Source: FLUQ01 sp031550605 (lineage in GTDB: Bacteria; Desulfobacterota; Desulfovibrionia; Desulfovibrionales; Desulfovibrionaceae). Taken from it: a stretch of 64,000 nucleotides of DNA. Both the position numbers and the translations under genes were made by a program. Location: contig JAVBOK010000041.1 in assembly GCA_031550605.1 (NCBI GenBank), forward strand, positions 5,935-69,934, written 5' to 3'. The notes beneath the pieces are model-generated. The model saw nothing but the letters and a program-made list of their open reading frames with translations. It was not told the DNA's origin and searched no databases. Positions 1 through 8,851 of this stretch are shown here, piece after piece (positions within the stretch are counted from its first letter, which is position 1; each line of letters opens with the position of its first letter).

Positions 1-241
1 AGCCGGTGCCGGCATACACGGGCACCCGGCCCTTCACCGCATCCACGGTGACCTTGATCACCCGCAGTTTTTCCTCTTCCGTCATGGTGTAGAATTCGCC
101 GTTGGTGCCCAGGGCGAAAATGCCGGAAACGCCGCCCGCGATCAGACGGTCGATTTCAATGCGCAGTTGCGGTTCGTTGATGGATTCGTCCTCGGCCATG
201 GGGGTTATGATGGGTACGATGACACCTTGCGGTATGAACAT
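1..241 (-). CDS. DapA/N-acetylneuraminate lyase family protein, C-terminus cut by window edge
   Basis: Only the first 80 codons are in the window; the rest lies beyond base 1. The N-terminus begins MFIPQGVIVPIITPM and has the LGTNGEFY segment, which matches the carboxylate-binding GTTGE loop of the dihydrodipicolinate synthase/N-acetylneuraminate lyase TIM-barrel family. These enzymes form a Schiff base with a 2-oxo acid and catalyse aldol cleavage or condensation. The start is the ATG at 239-241, with a GGAGGA ribosome site just upstream. It lies 70 bases after the membrane protein and looks like the last visible gene of the acid-sugar/ABC operon. That context favours a catabolic aldolase or dehydratase over lysine biosynthesis. 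The catalytic lysine is outside the window, so the substrate is unknown. Confidence 0.85.
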   Translation of the reverse strand, partial: MFIPQGVIVPIITPMAEDESINEPQLRIEIDRLIAGGVSGIFALGTNGEFYTMTEEEKLRVIKVTVDAVKGRVPVYAGTG

Positions 242-311
242 GTCGGCTTCCTCCGCGCGGTTTGTGCGGTTGTTTTTCGTGCAGCCTGCGGCTGCGGCTT
301 CCGCCGTGTTG

Positions 312-908
312 CTATTGATTCAGGCGCATGGCCAGCAGTGCCACGGCCTGCCTGTACGTCTCGTCGTCCGGCAGATACAGCCGGAGCAGATGCCAGAACC
401 CGCGGCGCAGCAGGATCGTGCGCATGGACGCAATGGCGTGGAAACGGTCCACCTTGTCCCATTGCAGATACCGGCTGCGGGTGCGTTCCGCGCGCACCGT
501 CCCCACAACGGGGTACGGCCGCATGCGCAGGGTCAGCCATTCTCCGCGTCCGTCGCCGCCCCTGCTGCCTTCGTGATAAATGCCCCCGGCATCCATGCGG
601 TAAACGGAATAGTACCGGTTGCCGAAAAAAATGCTGACCAGTGCGACAAACCCCGCCATGACCCCGACCAGGATCATGGCGCCGATGGAAAGGGACGCGG
701 CGGCTTCGGCCGCGGTCAGCCTTCCTTCCATGACCCAGGCGCCGGTGCACAGCGTCAGCACGGCGATGGCCGCCCCGACAAAGGCGAACTGAAACAGCTC
801 CATCAGGATGAAGGGGTTGGTCCACAGGGGAACCGTCACTTCCCAGCGCAAGGCCCCCTTGTCTTCTTCCCTGGGACCGAGCAGGTCGGCGAGCGTTTTT
901 TTCGTCAT
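312..908 (-). CDS. Two-helix membrane protein of unknown function
   Basis: This is a 198-residue protein that I do not recognise. The start at MTKKTLADLL is chosen because a GAGGAG site precedes it; the longer upstream reading is Arg/Pro-rich and unlike protein. A soluble N-terminus of about 32 residues is followed by two hydrophobic segments (about 33-57 and 70-95). A C-terminal half rich in Arg and Tyr (RYYSVYRMDAGG and onward) is probably cytoplasmic. The topology resembles small PH-like or DUF membrane proteins, but no signature is clear. It sits 124 bases after the DppF-like ATPase and 70 bases before the lyase gene, so it is probably co-transcribed with the importer and could be an accessory to it. 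Confidence 0.75.
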   Translation of the reverse strand: MTKKTLADLLGPREEDKGALRWEVTVPLWTNPFILMELFQFAFVGAAIAVLTLCTGAWVMEGRLTAAEAAASLSIGAMILVGVMAGFVALVSIFFGNRYYSVYRMDAGGIYHEGSRGGDGRGEWLTLRMRPYPVVGTVRAERTRSRYLQWDKVDRFHAIASMRTILLRRGFWHLLRLYLPDDETYRQAVALLAMRLNQ

Positions 909-1032
909 ATCTCCTCTTCCGTCGTCTGATCCGATCCGGCGTTGCCGCGAAGGCCGGGTCTCCGAAACACGCGGCATTCGCCGTTTCCAATCCAGCGACG
1001 GTTCCCCGGACTTTGCCCGCGAACGCGCCGGA

Positions 1033-2022
1033 TCAGGCCGAAGCCCCCTGCCGCCCGGAACCGGCGATGGGGCCGGGATGGTAGCAGGCCAGGAAATGCC
1101 CCGGATTGACTTCCACCAACGGCGGCATGCTTTTAAGGCAATCTTCCTGCCTGGAGGGGCAGCGGCCGTAAAAGCGGCATCCCGGCGGGGGGTTGACCGG
1201 GCTGGGCACATCCCCTTCGAGAATAATGCGGCCTTTTCGGGTCACATCCACTTTGGGGACTGGAATGGCCGAGAGCAAAGCCTGCGTGTACGGATGCTGC
1301 GGGTTGTTGAAGATTTCCAGATGATCCGCCAGTTCGATAACCTTGCCCAGGTACATCACCGCGATGCGGTTGGAGATGTGCCGGACCACGCTGAGGTCGT
1401 GGGTGATGAACAGATAGGTATACTGAAATTCCTCCTTCAGGTCCTGCAGCAGATTGAGAATCTGGGCCTGAATGCACACGTCCAGCGCGGAAACCGGTTC
1501 GTCCAAGACCAGAAATTGGGGGTTCAGAGCCAGCGCCCGCGCGACCCCGATGCGCTGACGGCGGCCGCCGTCCAGCTCGTGCGGGTACGAGGTGCCCAGA
1601 CGCTGGGCCAGGCCCACCGTGTCCATCAGCTGGCGGACCCTGGCCGCGGTTTCCGCTTCGCTTGAAAACAGCTTGTGGATGCGCAGGGGTTCCGAAATAA
1701 GCTGCTCCACGGAAAGGCGCGGATTCAGCGAGGAATACGGGTCCTGAAACACCATCTGGGCCCGCTTTCGGAACTGCCGCAATTCATTCTTGTCATATTT
1801 CAGGATGTTGTCACCGTCATTGATCACTTCGCCTTCCGTGGCTTCCAGCAGACGGATGACCACCCGGCCGAGCGTGGATTTGCCGCAGCCCGATTCGCCG
1901 ACCAGGCCCAGCGTTTCCCCTTTGGCGATGCTGATGCTCACATCGTCGACCGCGTGCAGCGGCCCCTTGGCCGTGGAAAAATATTTTTTCAGATGCCGTG
2001 TTTCGAGAAAATTTTCGCTCAT
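1033..2022 (-). CDS. Dipeptide/oligopeptide-type ABC transporter ATP-binding protein (DppF/OppF-like)
   Basis: This is the second ATPase of a Dpp/Opp-type importer, 329 residues. Walker A is GESGCGKST, Walker B is FLVLDEPVSALD, and the H-loop is in LFITHDLSVV. The C-terminal Cys-rich oligo_HPY extension (CRFYGRCPSRQEDC) is typical of the family. The start is the ATG at 2020-2022, which overlaps the stop of the preceding dppD-like gene as ATGA, so the two are translationally coupled. One thing is odd: the ABC signature reads LDGGRRQR instead of the usual LSGGQRQR, with Asp at about residue 151 in place of the serine that contacts ATP. The partner ATPase keeps a normal FSGG, so the heterodimer may have one weak ATP site. 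Confidence 0.92.
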   Translation of the reverse strand: MSENFLETRHLKKYFSTAKGPLHAVDDVSISIAKGETLGLVGESGCGKSTLGRVVIRLLEATEGEVINDGDNILKYDKNELRQFRKRAQMVFQDPYSSLNPRLSVEQLISEPLRIHKLFSSEAETAARVRQLMDTVGLAQRLGTSYPHELDGGRRQRIGVARALALNPQFLVLDEPVSALDVCIQAQILNLLQDLKEEFQYTYLFITHDLSVVRHISNRIAVMYLGKVIELADHLEIFNNPQHPYTQALLSAIPVPKVDVTRKGRIILEGDVPSPVNPPPGCRFYGRCPSRQEDCLKSMPPLVEVNPGHFLACYHPGPIAGSGRQGASA

Positions 2023-3029
2023 GACCGCACCGCCTCTTCGCCCTGCGGGCCGTTTTTCCGGACAGCCTTGTAACAGGCCACGAAATGCCCGGGACGGATT
2101 TCCGCGTATTCCGGCCCGCGTTCCTTGCACAGCGCGTCGGCATAAACGCAGCGCGGGGAGAAACAGCACCCGGAAGGCAGGTCCGTGGGATCCGGAGGCA
2201 GGCCGGGGATGGTTTCCAGCCGGGAAACGTTTCTGGTCAGGTCCGGTATGGAATTGAACAGCCCCTGGGTGTACGGGTGCAACGGCGCGGCGTACAGCGA
2301 CGCCGCGGAGGCCTTCTCCACAATGCGGCCCGCGTACATGATGGCCACGGTATCGCAAATTTCCGCCACCACCCCCAGATCGTGGGTGATCAGAATCGTG
2401 GCCGTGCTGAAATGCTGCTTCAACTCGCGCATCAGCTCCAGCACCTGCGCCTGGATAGTCACGTCAAGGGCCGTGGTGGGCTCGTCCGCGATAAGCAGGC
2501 TGGGGTTGCAGGCCAGGGCGATGGCGATGACCACGCGCTGTTTCATGCCCCCGCTGAACTGGTGCGGATAATCGATCCCGCGTTCCGGCCGGATGCCCAC
2601 CAGGCCCAGCATTTCCCTGGCTCTGTCCAGGGCCTCCTTGTCCGTGACCTTCTGGTGCAGGCGGACCATTTCCGCGATCTGCTCCTGCACGGTCATGACC
2701 GGGTTCAAAGACGTCATCGGGTCCTGAAAGATCATGGCGATCCTGTCGCCCCGGATATGCCGTTTTTCCTCTTCGGACTTGGTCAGGATGTTTTCGCCTT
2801 CAAAGTATATCTCGCCGCTGGCGATGCGGCCGGGGGGACTTGCGATCAGCTGCATGATGGCCAGAGCGGTCGTGGTCTTGCCCGCGCCGGTTTCACCGAC
2901 CAGCCCCAGCGCCTCGCCTTTGCCCAGGCTCAGATTCAGGCCCTCAATGGCCTTCACCAGCCCCGTATCGGTGTCGAAATGCACACGCAAATCCCGGATG
3001 TCCAGAAGAAGCTCTTTTGGTTCGCTCAT
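2019..3029 (-). CDS. Dipeptide/oligopeptide-type ABC transporter ATP-binding protein (DppD/OppD-like)
   Basis: This is the first ATPase of the importer, 336 residues. It has Walker A GETGAGKTT, signature FSGGMKQRV, Walker B LLIADEPTTALD, an H-loop in ILITHDLGVV, and the C-terminal oligo_HPY segment with CCFSPRCVYADALC. All key motifs are intact, unlike the partner encoded at 1033-2022. The start at MSEPKELLLD is supported by AAGGA about seven bases upstream; the longer reading includes untranslated sequence. It lies 65 bases after the DppC-like permease and overlaps the next gene by four bases. It powers uptake by the permease pair at 3095-4928. Confidence 0.95.
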   Translation of the reverse strand: MSEPKELLLDIRDLRVHFDTDTGLVKAIEGLNLSLGKGEALGLVGETGAGKTTTALAIMQLIASPPGRIASGEIYFEGENILTKSEEEKRHIRGDRIAMIFQDPMTSLNPVMTVQEQIAEMVRLHQKVTDKEALDRAREMLGLVGIRPERGIDYPHQFSGGMKQRVVIAIALACNPSLLIADEPTTALDVTIQAQVLELMRELKQHFSTATILITHDLGVVAEICDTVAIMYAGRIVEKASAASLYAAPLHPYTQGLFNSIPDLTRNVSRLETIPGLPPDPTDLPSGCCFSPRCVYADALCKERGPEYAEIRPGHFVACYKAVRKNGPQGEEAVRS

Positions 3030-3094
3030 GAAAAATCCTTCGTACAATCGTTCCGGGCGTATTTCGGCCCGCATGCTCGTTTCGCTCCGCCGCC

Positions 3095-3952
3095 CTATCG
3101 CTTCATTTTCGGGTCCATGGCGTCGCGCAGGCCGTCGCCCAGAAAGTTCAGGGCCATGATCGTAACCATGATGGCCAGGCCTGGGAAAATGGTCATATAC
3201 GAATAATCCCGCACGAAACCTCGCGCGGCGGACAGCATGCCCCCCCATTCGGGCGTCGGCGGCTGGATGCCCAGGCCGAGAAAGCTCAGGGCCGCGGCGG
3301 CCAGAATGGCCCCGGCCACGCGCAAGGTCGCCTGCACGATAATCGGCGCGCTGCAGTTGGGCAGAATATGCCTGGCGATGATCCAGGCGTCCGAGGCCCC
3401 CATGCAATGGGCGGCTTCAATATATTCCTGCCCCACGATGGACAGCACGGACCCGCGCACGATGCGGGCAAAGCTGGGGATGTTGGCAATACCCACGGCG
3501 ATGGTCAGATTGAGCAGCCCCGGTCCCAAAGCCGCCGCGATGGTCACGGCCAGCAGAATCTGGGGGATGGACAGCAGAATGTCCATGAAACGCATGATCA
3601 CGTCGTCGATGCGCCCGCCGTAATACCCGGCGACGGCGCCCAGCAAGCCGCCGATGCACATGGACAGGCTGACCGCGAAAATCCCCACCTGCAACGATAT
3701 GCGCGCGCCGTAGATGATGCGGCTCAGAATGTCCCGGCCGAAATCATCGGTTCCCAGCCAGTATTTGGCGCTCGGCGGCTCAAAGGCGTCCGCCAGGTTC
3801 TGGGTGGCGTAGTGGTATGGCGCGATAAGCGGCGCGAATACCGCCGCGATCACCAGAACAATCAGGATCACCAGACCGAAAACAGCCAGCCTGTTCCGGC
3901 GCAGGCGTATAAGGGTCAGGTGCAGGTTGCTGTTTTTCTGAAACAAGGCCAT
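3095..3952 (-). CDS. ABC transporter permease (DppC/OppC-like)
   Basis: This 285-residue inner-membrane permease has an N-terminal helix (about residues 20-42), then the periplasmic segment and a BPD_transp_1 domain with about five more helices. The EAA-type loop is in EYIEAAHCMGASDAWIIARHILPN. The NLADAFEPPSAKYWLGTDDFGRDILSRIIYGAR stretch (residues about 54-86) is diagnostic of the DppC/OppC family; the key run is LGTDxxGRDxLSR. The start ATG has GAGGAAG upstream. It sits 46 bases after the DppB-like gene. With DppB it forms the membrane channel; the real cargo may be a peptide, nickel chelate or other small solute. Confidence 0.95.
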   Translation of the reverse strand: MALFQKNSNLHLTLIRLRRNRLAVFGLVILIVLVIAAVFAPLIAPYHYATQNLADAFEPPSAKYWLGTDDFGRDILSRIIYGARISLQVGIFAVSLSMCIGGLLGAVAGYYGGRIDDVIMRFMDILLSIPQILLAVTIAAALGPGLLNLTIAVGIANIPSFARIVRGSVLSIVGQEYIEAAHCMGASDAWIIARHILPNCSAPIIVQATLRVAGAILAAAALSFLGLGIQPPTPEWGGMLSAARGFVRDYSYMTIFPGLAIMVTIMALNFLGDGLRDAMDPKMKR

Positions 3953-3998
3953 GGCTCTTCCTCACATCGTTTTGTTCATTCGGAACGGACCGGCGCGT

Positions 3999-4928
3999 TT
4001 ACCGGTACCTGGTCCGCAGGCGGGGGTCCACCCAGGCGTACAGAAGGTCAACCAGCAGGTTGATGAATACGTAGCTGACCGCGATATACACCACCGCGCC
4101 CTGCACCATGGGGTAGTCTCTGGCCTTGATCGCGTCCACGGCCAGCCGCCCCACGCCGGGAATGGAGAATACCGATTCCGTGAGAATCGAGCCCCCAAGC
4201 AGGAAGCCGAACTGAATGCCCACGATGGTGATGATCGGAATGAGCGCGTTTTTCAGAGCGTGGCGCAGAATGACCACGGACTCTCTCTGCCCCTTGGCCC
4301 GCGCCGTCCGCACGTAATCGGAGCGGATGACCTCGAGCATGCTTGAACGGGTCATGCGGGTGATGATGGCCATGGAGTTGGCAGCCAGGGTGATCCACGG
4401 CAAAATTTTCTGGCTGAAGGAGGAAAATCCGGACGAAGGCAGCCAGCTCAACCGTACGGAAAACCAGAGAATCAGCAGAATCCCCAGGTAAAATAGCGGG
4501 ATTGATATGCCGAGCATGGCAAAAACCATGGTTACGTTGTCAAAGATCGAATACTGCTTGATGGCGCAGATAATCCCGAAGGCCATCCCCAGGGCGGTGG
4601 CCAGGACGATGGCACCCAGAGCCAGATCCAAAGTGATGGGAAACGTGGTGGCCAGTTCCCCGGTCACCGAACGCCTGGTGGTGTATGACCGGCCCATGTC
4701 CTGATGCGCCACGGCATTGTAAAGAAACATGCCGTACTGAACCAGAAAGGGCTTGTCCAGGCCGTACTCGTGGCGCCATTCCGCAAGGCTCGCCTCGGTT
4801 GCCTCTTCCCCCAGGGCCAGCCGCGCCGGATCGCCCGGCGTGAAAGACAGGAGGGTGAAAAGGATGAAAGTGACGCCCAGAGCCACCGGAATGAGCGCCA
4901 GGAATCTTTTTATCAAGTATTTGGTCAC
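3999..4928 (-). CDS. ABC transporter permease (DppB/OppB-like), GTG start
   Basis: This 309-residue inner-membrane permease has six predicted helices. The N-terminus (MTKYLIKRFLALIPVALG) is the usual DppB/OppB first helix, followed by the TFTPGDPAR-like motif FTPGDPARLALG. The EAA loop is in DYVRTARAKGQRESVVILRHALKN. The start is GTG at 4926-4928 with AGGAGG seven bases upstream; no better ATG is in frame nearby. The gene lies 56 bases after the solute-binding-protein gene, separated from it by a strong GC hairpin. That arrangement usually gives less permease than binding protein. Confidence 0.95.
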   Translation of the reverse strand: MTKYLIKRFLALIPVALGVTFILFTLLSFTPGDPARLALGEEATEASLAEWRHEYGLDKPFLVQYGMFLYNAVAHQDMGRSYTTRRSVTGELATTFPITLDLALGAIVLATALGMAFGIICAIKQYSIFDNVTMVFAMLGISIPLFYLGILLILWFSVRLSWLPSSGFSSFSQKILPWITLAANSMAIITRMTRSSMLEVIRSDYVRTARAKGQRESVVILRHALKNALIPIITIVGIQFGFLLGGSILTESVFSIPGVGRLAVDAIKARDYPMVQGAVVYIAVSYVFINLLVDLLYAWVDPRLRTRYR

Positions 4929-4944
4929 GCTGGGTCCTCCTCTT

Positions 4945-4969
4945 CCCCCCGCCCGTTTCCGGGCGGGGG
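4945..4969 (-). terminator. GC-rich stem-loop between binding-protein and permease genes
   Basis: An inverted repeat (CCCCCGCCC / GGGCGGGGG with a six-base loop) lies between the solute-binding gene and the dppB-like gene and has no T-run. It is likely a partial terminator or mRNA 3' stabiliser that raises expression of the binding protein over the permeases. Similar hairpins follow three other binding-protein genes in this window. Confidence 0.65.
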
Positions 4970-4984
4970 TCGGCGGAATCGGAA

Positions 4985-6505
4985 TTATTCAAAATACGCG
5001 TTGCCGAAATAGTTCAGGATGCTGGGGGAATGGTCGATGCCTTTCAGCCCCTTGACCTGGCCGTACATGTTCTGGGCCTGCAACAGCGGCGCCCAGGGCA
5101 GATCGTGGTTCAGGATATCCCACACTTCGCCGTAAGCTTTCGCCCGTTCGGGACCGTCGGGCAACGTCATGCCCAGATCCAGCAGTTCGTCAACCTTGGG
5201 GTTCTTGTAGAACATGCGGTTGGTCTGGCCGATGCCCGCGGAATGGAACGGGGGGCCCAGCAGGAAGAAGGGGTCCATGGCCGGAGCCGCGCCCCACCAG
5301 TTGATGATGAAGGGTTCGTGCCCCTGCTTGCGCACCAGGTCAAGATAGGCGCCCCACTCGTAGACTTCAATGGACATATCAATGCCGATTTCTTTCAGGT
5401 TGGCCTGCAAGATGGTGCTGATGCCCGTGTAGTCCGTGCGTTCGGAAATCAGGATCTTGCCCTTGAAGCCGTTGGGATAGCCCGCCTCCGCCAGCAGTTT
5501 CTTGGCCAGAGCCACGTCTTCCTTGATGGGGGGGGTGGAATCGTACTTGTTGTACTTGATGGCGGAAGTTTCCATGCCCCGGGCCGGGTCGGCAAAGCCT
5601 CTGAACACGATCTTGCACAGGCCGGCGCGGTTGATGGCGTGGTTGATGGCCTGGCGCACTTTCAGATTGTCATAGGGGGGCTTGGTCACGTCAAAGCCCA
5701 GATAGTACAGGCGGCAGGAGGGAACCAGAATAGTTTCCAGCTTGGGGTTGGCCTTGATGCGGCTCATGTCCACCGGGGCGGGGTCCATGATCAGGTCCAC
5801 GGCGCCGCTTTCCAATTCGATGGTCCGGCTGGAGGCTTCCATAATGACGCGCAGGACGAGGTGCTTCAACTTGGCCTTTTCGCCGTGATACTCGTCAAAG
5901 CGTTCCATTTCCAGACGGTCGCCGATGACCCACTTTTTGAACTTGAAGCGGCCGGTGCCCACAGGGTGCTGGCCGTAATCCTTGCCGTACTGTTCCACGG
6001 CCTTCTTGTTCAGGATGGAAGCCCAGGGGTGGCACAGTGTCACCAGAAAAATGTCGCCCATGGGCTGCTTGGCTTTCAGGATGACGGTGGAATCGTCGAC
6101 CTTTTCCACGTCGGCCAGGGACAGGGAAAGGGACTTGACCGCGACGCCGGCCGGGCCGAGTACGCGCTTGAACGTGTACACCACGTCGTCGGCCGTCATG
6201 ATTTCGCCGTTATGGAACTTGACGCCTTTTTTCAGATAAAATTTGTACGAAATCTTGTCGGGCAGAAGTTCCCATTTCTCCGCCAGCAAGGGAATGACCT
6301 TGCTGTCCTTGTCCAGCGTCACCAGGGTTTCGTTCATCTGCCACACCGCGTTGTGCGCCTGGGCGTCCGGCGTCGACTGCGGGTCGAGGGATTTTTGCGT
6401 CTGGGTGATGCCCACGGTCAAGGTATCCCCCTTCGCGGCAACCATACCGGCGCCCAACAGAACAAGCGCCAAACTAAAGCCGAAAATTCTCAAACAAGAA
6501 CGCAT
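4985..6505 (-). CDS. ABC transporter periplasmic solute-binding protein (DppA/OppA-like, SBP_bac_5)
   Basis: This is a 506-residue cluster C binding protein. The first 24 residues form a Sec signal peptide (MRSCLRIFGFSLALVLLGAG, cleavage near AAKG). The mature protein starts with TLTVGITQTQKSLDPQ, and the LAEKWELLPD...KFHNGEIMTADDVVYTFKR region is typical of the SBP_bac_5 family. No lipobox cysteine is seen, so it is probably a soluble periplasmic protein. The start has AGGAGG upstream. It leads the transporter half of the operon, 147 bases after the alcohol dehydrogenase gene. The family binds peptides, nickel, heme or sugars; the linked acid-sugar enzymes make a non-peptide ligand plausible, but the sequence does not settle it. 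Confidence 0.93.
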   Translation of the reverse strand: MRSCLRIFGFSLALVLLGAGMVAAKGDTLTVGITQTQKSLDPQSTPDAQAHNAVWQMNETLVTLDKDSKVIPLLAEKWELLPDKISYKFYLKKGVKFHNGEIMTADDVVYTFKRVLGPAGVAVKSLSLSLADVEKVDDSTVILKAKQPMGDIFLVTLCHPWASILNKKAVEQYGKDYGQHPVGTGRFKFKKWVIGDRLEMERFDEYHGEKAKLKHLVLRVIMEASSRTIELESGAVDLIMDPAPVDMSRIKANPKLETILVPSCRLYYLGFDVTKPPYDNLKVRQAINHAINRAGLCKIVFRGFADPARGMETSAIKYNKYDSTPPIKEDVALAKKLLAEAGYPNGFKGKILISERTDYTGISTILQANLKEIGIDMSIEVYEWGAYLDLVRKQGHEPFIINWWGAAPAMDPFFLLGPPFHSAGIGQTNRMFYKNPKVDELLDLGMTLPDGPERAKAYGEVWDILNHDLPWAPLLQAQNMYGQVKGLKGIDHSPSILNYFGNAYFE

Positions 6506-6652
6506 ACAACCTCCTAACTACTACATGTTCCTACAGTATTCGCCGGTGAAGCGCCGATCCGGATATTCCCCGGCAAGGTCCGTCCACACTGTTCCCGCCG
6601 CGCGAGATGCTGTTGCGCCCGCAACTACACTCTCGCGGCACGTGGAATCCTT

Positions 6653-7798
6653 TTATAATATACTGATATATATTGAGCGGATATCTTCCCTGCTCAAGGG
6701 TTTGGGGTTGTTGTCCAGCAGCCGCTTGACCTGCAGGGCGGCGTCCACGACGGAATCCAGATCTTCCGGCGGGATGCCCAGCCGGGTCAGCGTTTCCGGA
6801 ATGCCCAGCTCACGGGACAATTCCGCCAGAAAATCCACCAGCGCATCGGCTTTCGCCTCTTCGCCCAGGTTCTCCACCGGTTTTCCGGTCAGATGCGCAA
6901 GGGCGGCCAGCTTGGATACGCAGGCGTCCTTGTTGAAAGCGAAAACCGGAGCCAGCAGCACCGCGTTGGATATGCCGTGCGGGATGCGGTAGCGGCCGCC
7001 GAGGGGGTACGACAGGGCGTGCACCGCGTTGGTGCCGGAAGAGGCGATGCAGATGCCCGCGTAGAACGAGGCCAGCAGCATTTCCCCTCTGGCCTCGATG
7101 TCCCGGCCGTCGGCAAAGCACCGCCGCAGACTTCGGAAAATCAGGCGCACGGCCTCGACCGCGAACAGGTCGCTGACGGCGTTGGCCTTGTTGGAAACAT
7201 AGCATTCCAGCGCGTGGCACAGGGCGTCAAGGCCGGTGGATGCGGTGATCGGCGCGGGCAGGCCCGCGAGCAGTTCCGGGTCGAGAATGACGTGGTCGGG
7301 TATGAAGGCGTCGCGCACGATGCCGACTTTCAGCTGTTGCGCCGGACGGTACACAATGGCGTTGGGGGTGGCTTCCGCGCCGGTGCCGGCCGTGGTCGGC
7401 AGCATGATCAGACCAATGGTCCGGCGCGCGGGCACGGTCCCCCGGAACAAATCGTCGATACCGGGGCCGCCGTTCATCATCACCGCGACCAGCTTTGCCA
7501 TATCCATGACGCTGCCGCCGCCAACGGCCACAACGGCGGACACGTTTTTGCCGTCAACCAGGGATGCCGCCTCGGAAACCTGATCCTCGGACGGTTCCGG
7601 CGGCACGTCGGCATATTCGTACAGCGAACGGGCATGCTCCGCGCAGATCGCGGCCACCCGGCCCGTTATGCCGCTTTGCCGCACCCCTTTGTCGCTGAGC
7701 AGCAGCACGGATTTTCCCTTCACCAGGCCGGCCAGTGACCGCAAGGTACCCGGACCGAAGGTCACGCTGGAAGGCAACAGACATCTGAAAGGGATCAT
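6653..7798 (-). CDS. Iron-containing alcohol dehydrogenase family protein
   Basis: This is a 381-residue group III (Fe-dependent) dehydrogenase. NAD(P) binding is shown by VVAVGGGSVMDMAK (about residues 90-103). The central motif LPTTAGTGAEATPNAIV and the metal-ligand region with DALCHALECYVS and NAVHALSYPLGG...PHG give the His/Asp ligands. Family members oxidise alcohols or reduce aldehydes; maleylacetate and hydroxybutyrate enzymes also belong here. It starts immediately after the pdxA-like stop with GGAGGAA upstream, so it is tightly coupled to it. In this operon it may handle an aldehyde or hydroxy-acid intermediate. The physiological substrate is not identifiable from sequence. Confidence 0.92.
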   Translation of the reverse strand: MIPFRCLLPSSVTFGPGTLRSLAGLVKGKSVLLLSDKGVRQSGITGRVAAICAEHARSLYEYADVPPEPSEDQVSEAASLVDGKNVSAVVAVGGGSVMDMAKLVAVMMNGGPGIDDLFRGTVPARRTIGLIMLPTTAGTGAEATPNAIVYRPAQQLKVGIVRDAFIPDHVILDPELLAGLPAPITASTGLDALCHALECYVSNKANAVSDLFAVEAVRLIFRSLRRCFADGRDIEARGEMLLASFYAGICIASSGTNAVHALSYPLGGRYRIPHGISNAVLLAPVFAFNKDACVSKLAALAHLTGKPVENLGEEAKADALVDFLAELSRELGIPETLTRLGIPPEDLDSVVDAALQVKRLLDNNPKPLSREDIRSIYISIL

Positions 7799-8851
7799 TC
7801 ACTTTCCTCCTGCGGCGGGACGGGCGCCGGCCAGCATGGCCCCGTATTCGATGGCGTGGATCATGCTGAGCGCGGAGGCCACATTTTTCCCGGCATTTTC
7901 AAAGGCGGTCCCGTGGTCCACGGAAGAACGGACAATGGGCAGCCCCAGGGTGATGTTCACCCCGGTCATGCCGGACCAGGTCCTTGTCGTGTCGTCGTAC
8001 TTGAAGCTCAACATTTTCAGCGGAATATGACCCTGATCATGGTACATGGCCACGACCATGTCAAAACCCCCGCCCGCGGCCTTGCAGAACACCGTGTCCG
8101 GCGAGAACGGCCCCTCGGCCCTGATGCCTTCGGCCTGGGCGTCCAGGACCGCCGGCCGGATGAAGTCGATTTCCTCGTTGCCGAACAGGCCGTTTTCTCC
8201 GGCATGGGGGTTGAACCCGGCCACGCCGATGCGCGGTTCCGCCATGCCCATTTTCAGGCAGGCCTCATTCCCCAGCCGGATGACGTTCAACACCCGTTCG
8301 CGCGTGATGCGCGAAGCGGCCTGAGCCAGCGGCAGATGGGTGCTCACATGCACGACCCGCAAATTTCCGTCGGCCAGCATCATGGTGTACTGTTTCGTGC
8401 CGGTAAGGGTCGCGTATATTTCCGTATGTCCGTCGTAATGATGCCCGGCCAGATTCATGGATTCCTTGTTCAAAGGCGCGGTCACCGTGCCGTCCAGTTC
8501 GCCGGCCAGGGCCAGACGGATGACCGTTTCCACAGAACGGAACGCCGCATCCCCGCAGCGGGGGTCCACCCTGCCCAAGATCACTTCGCCCAGAGCTTCC
8601 CCCGGCAGGGGCAGCACGTCCAGGAGCCCGACCTCGCCTTTGGCCCGGGCGGGGGATGCGATCACGTTGACCGCCATATCGGCCTTGACGATATGGCGGA
8701 CGGCGTGGCGCATGACGTCCGGGTCCGCCGCCACAACGGGAATGCACAGATCGTAAATGCTTTTTTCCGTCAGGGCCTTGACGATGATCTCCGGCCCGAT
8801 CCCGGCCGGGTCGCCCATGGTGATCCCCAACTTTTTGCGTGCAGCCGTCAT
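7799..8851 (-). CDS. pdxA: PdxA family 4-phospho-hydroxyacid dehydrogenase, probably catabolic PdxA2 type
   Basis: This 350-residue protein of the 4-hydroxythreonine-4-phosphate dehydrogenase family starts with the hallmark LGITMGDPAGIGPEII. The metal-binding histidines are in NLAGHHYDGHTEIYA and VAMYHDQGHIPLK, and the C-terminal nucleotide region TLGLPIVRSSVDHGTAF is intact. PdxA proper works in pyridoxal phosphate synthesis. PdxA2 relatives next to DUF1537 kinases are known to oxidise and decarboxylate D-threonate or erythronate 4-phosphate to dihydroxyacetone phosphate. The four-base ATGA overlap with the DUF1537 gene upstream supports the PdxA2 role. No other vitamin B6 gene is nearby. 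Confidence 0.9.
   Translation of the reverse strand: MTAARKKLGITMGDPAGIGPEIIVKALTEKSIYDLCIPVVAADPDVMRHAVRHIVKADMAVNVIASPARAKGEVGLLDVLPLPGEALGEVILGRVDPRCGDAAFRSVETVIRLALAGELDGTVTAPLNKESMNLAGHHYDGHTEIYATLTGTKQYTMMLADGNLRVVHVSTHLPLAQAASRITRERVLNVIRLGNEACLKMGMAEPRIGVAGFNPHAGENGLFGNEEIDFIRPAVLDAQAEGIRAEGPFSPDTVFCKAAGGGFDMVVAMYHDQGHIPLKMLSFKYDDTTRTWSGMTGVNITLGLPIVRSSVDHGTAFENAGKNVASALSMIHAIEYGAMLAGARPAAGGK

Noticed and set aside
5030..6517. 495-codon open frame on the plus strand
   Set aside because: Antisense to the solute-binding protein gene, which has a signal peptide, family motifs and a ribosome site.
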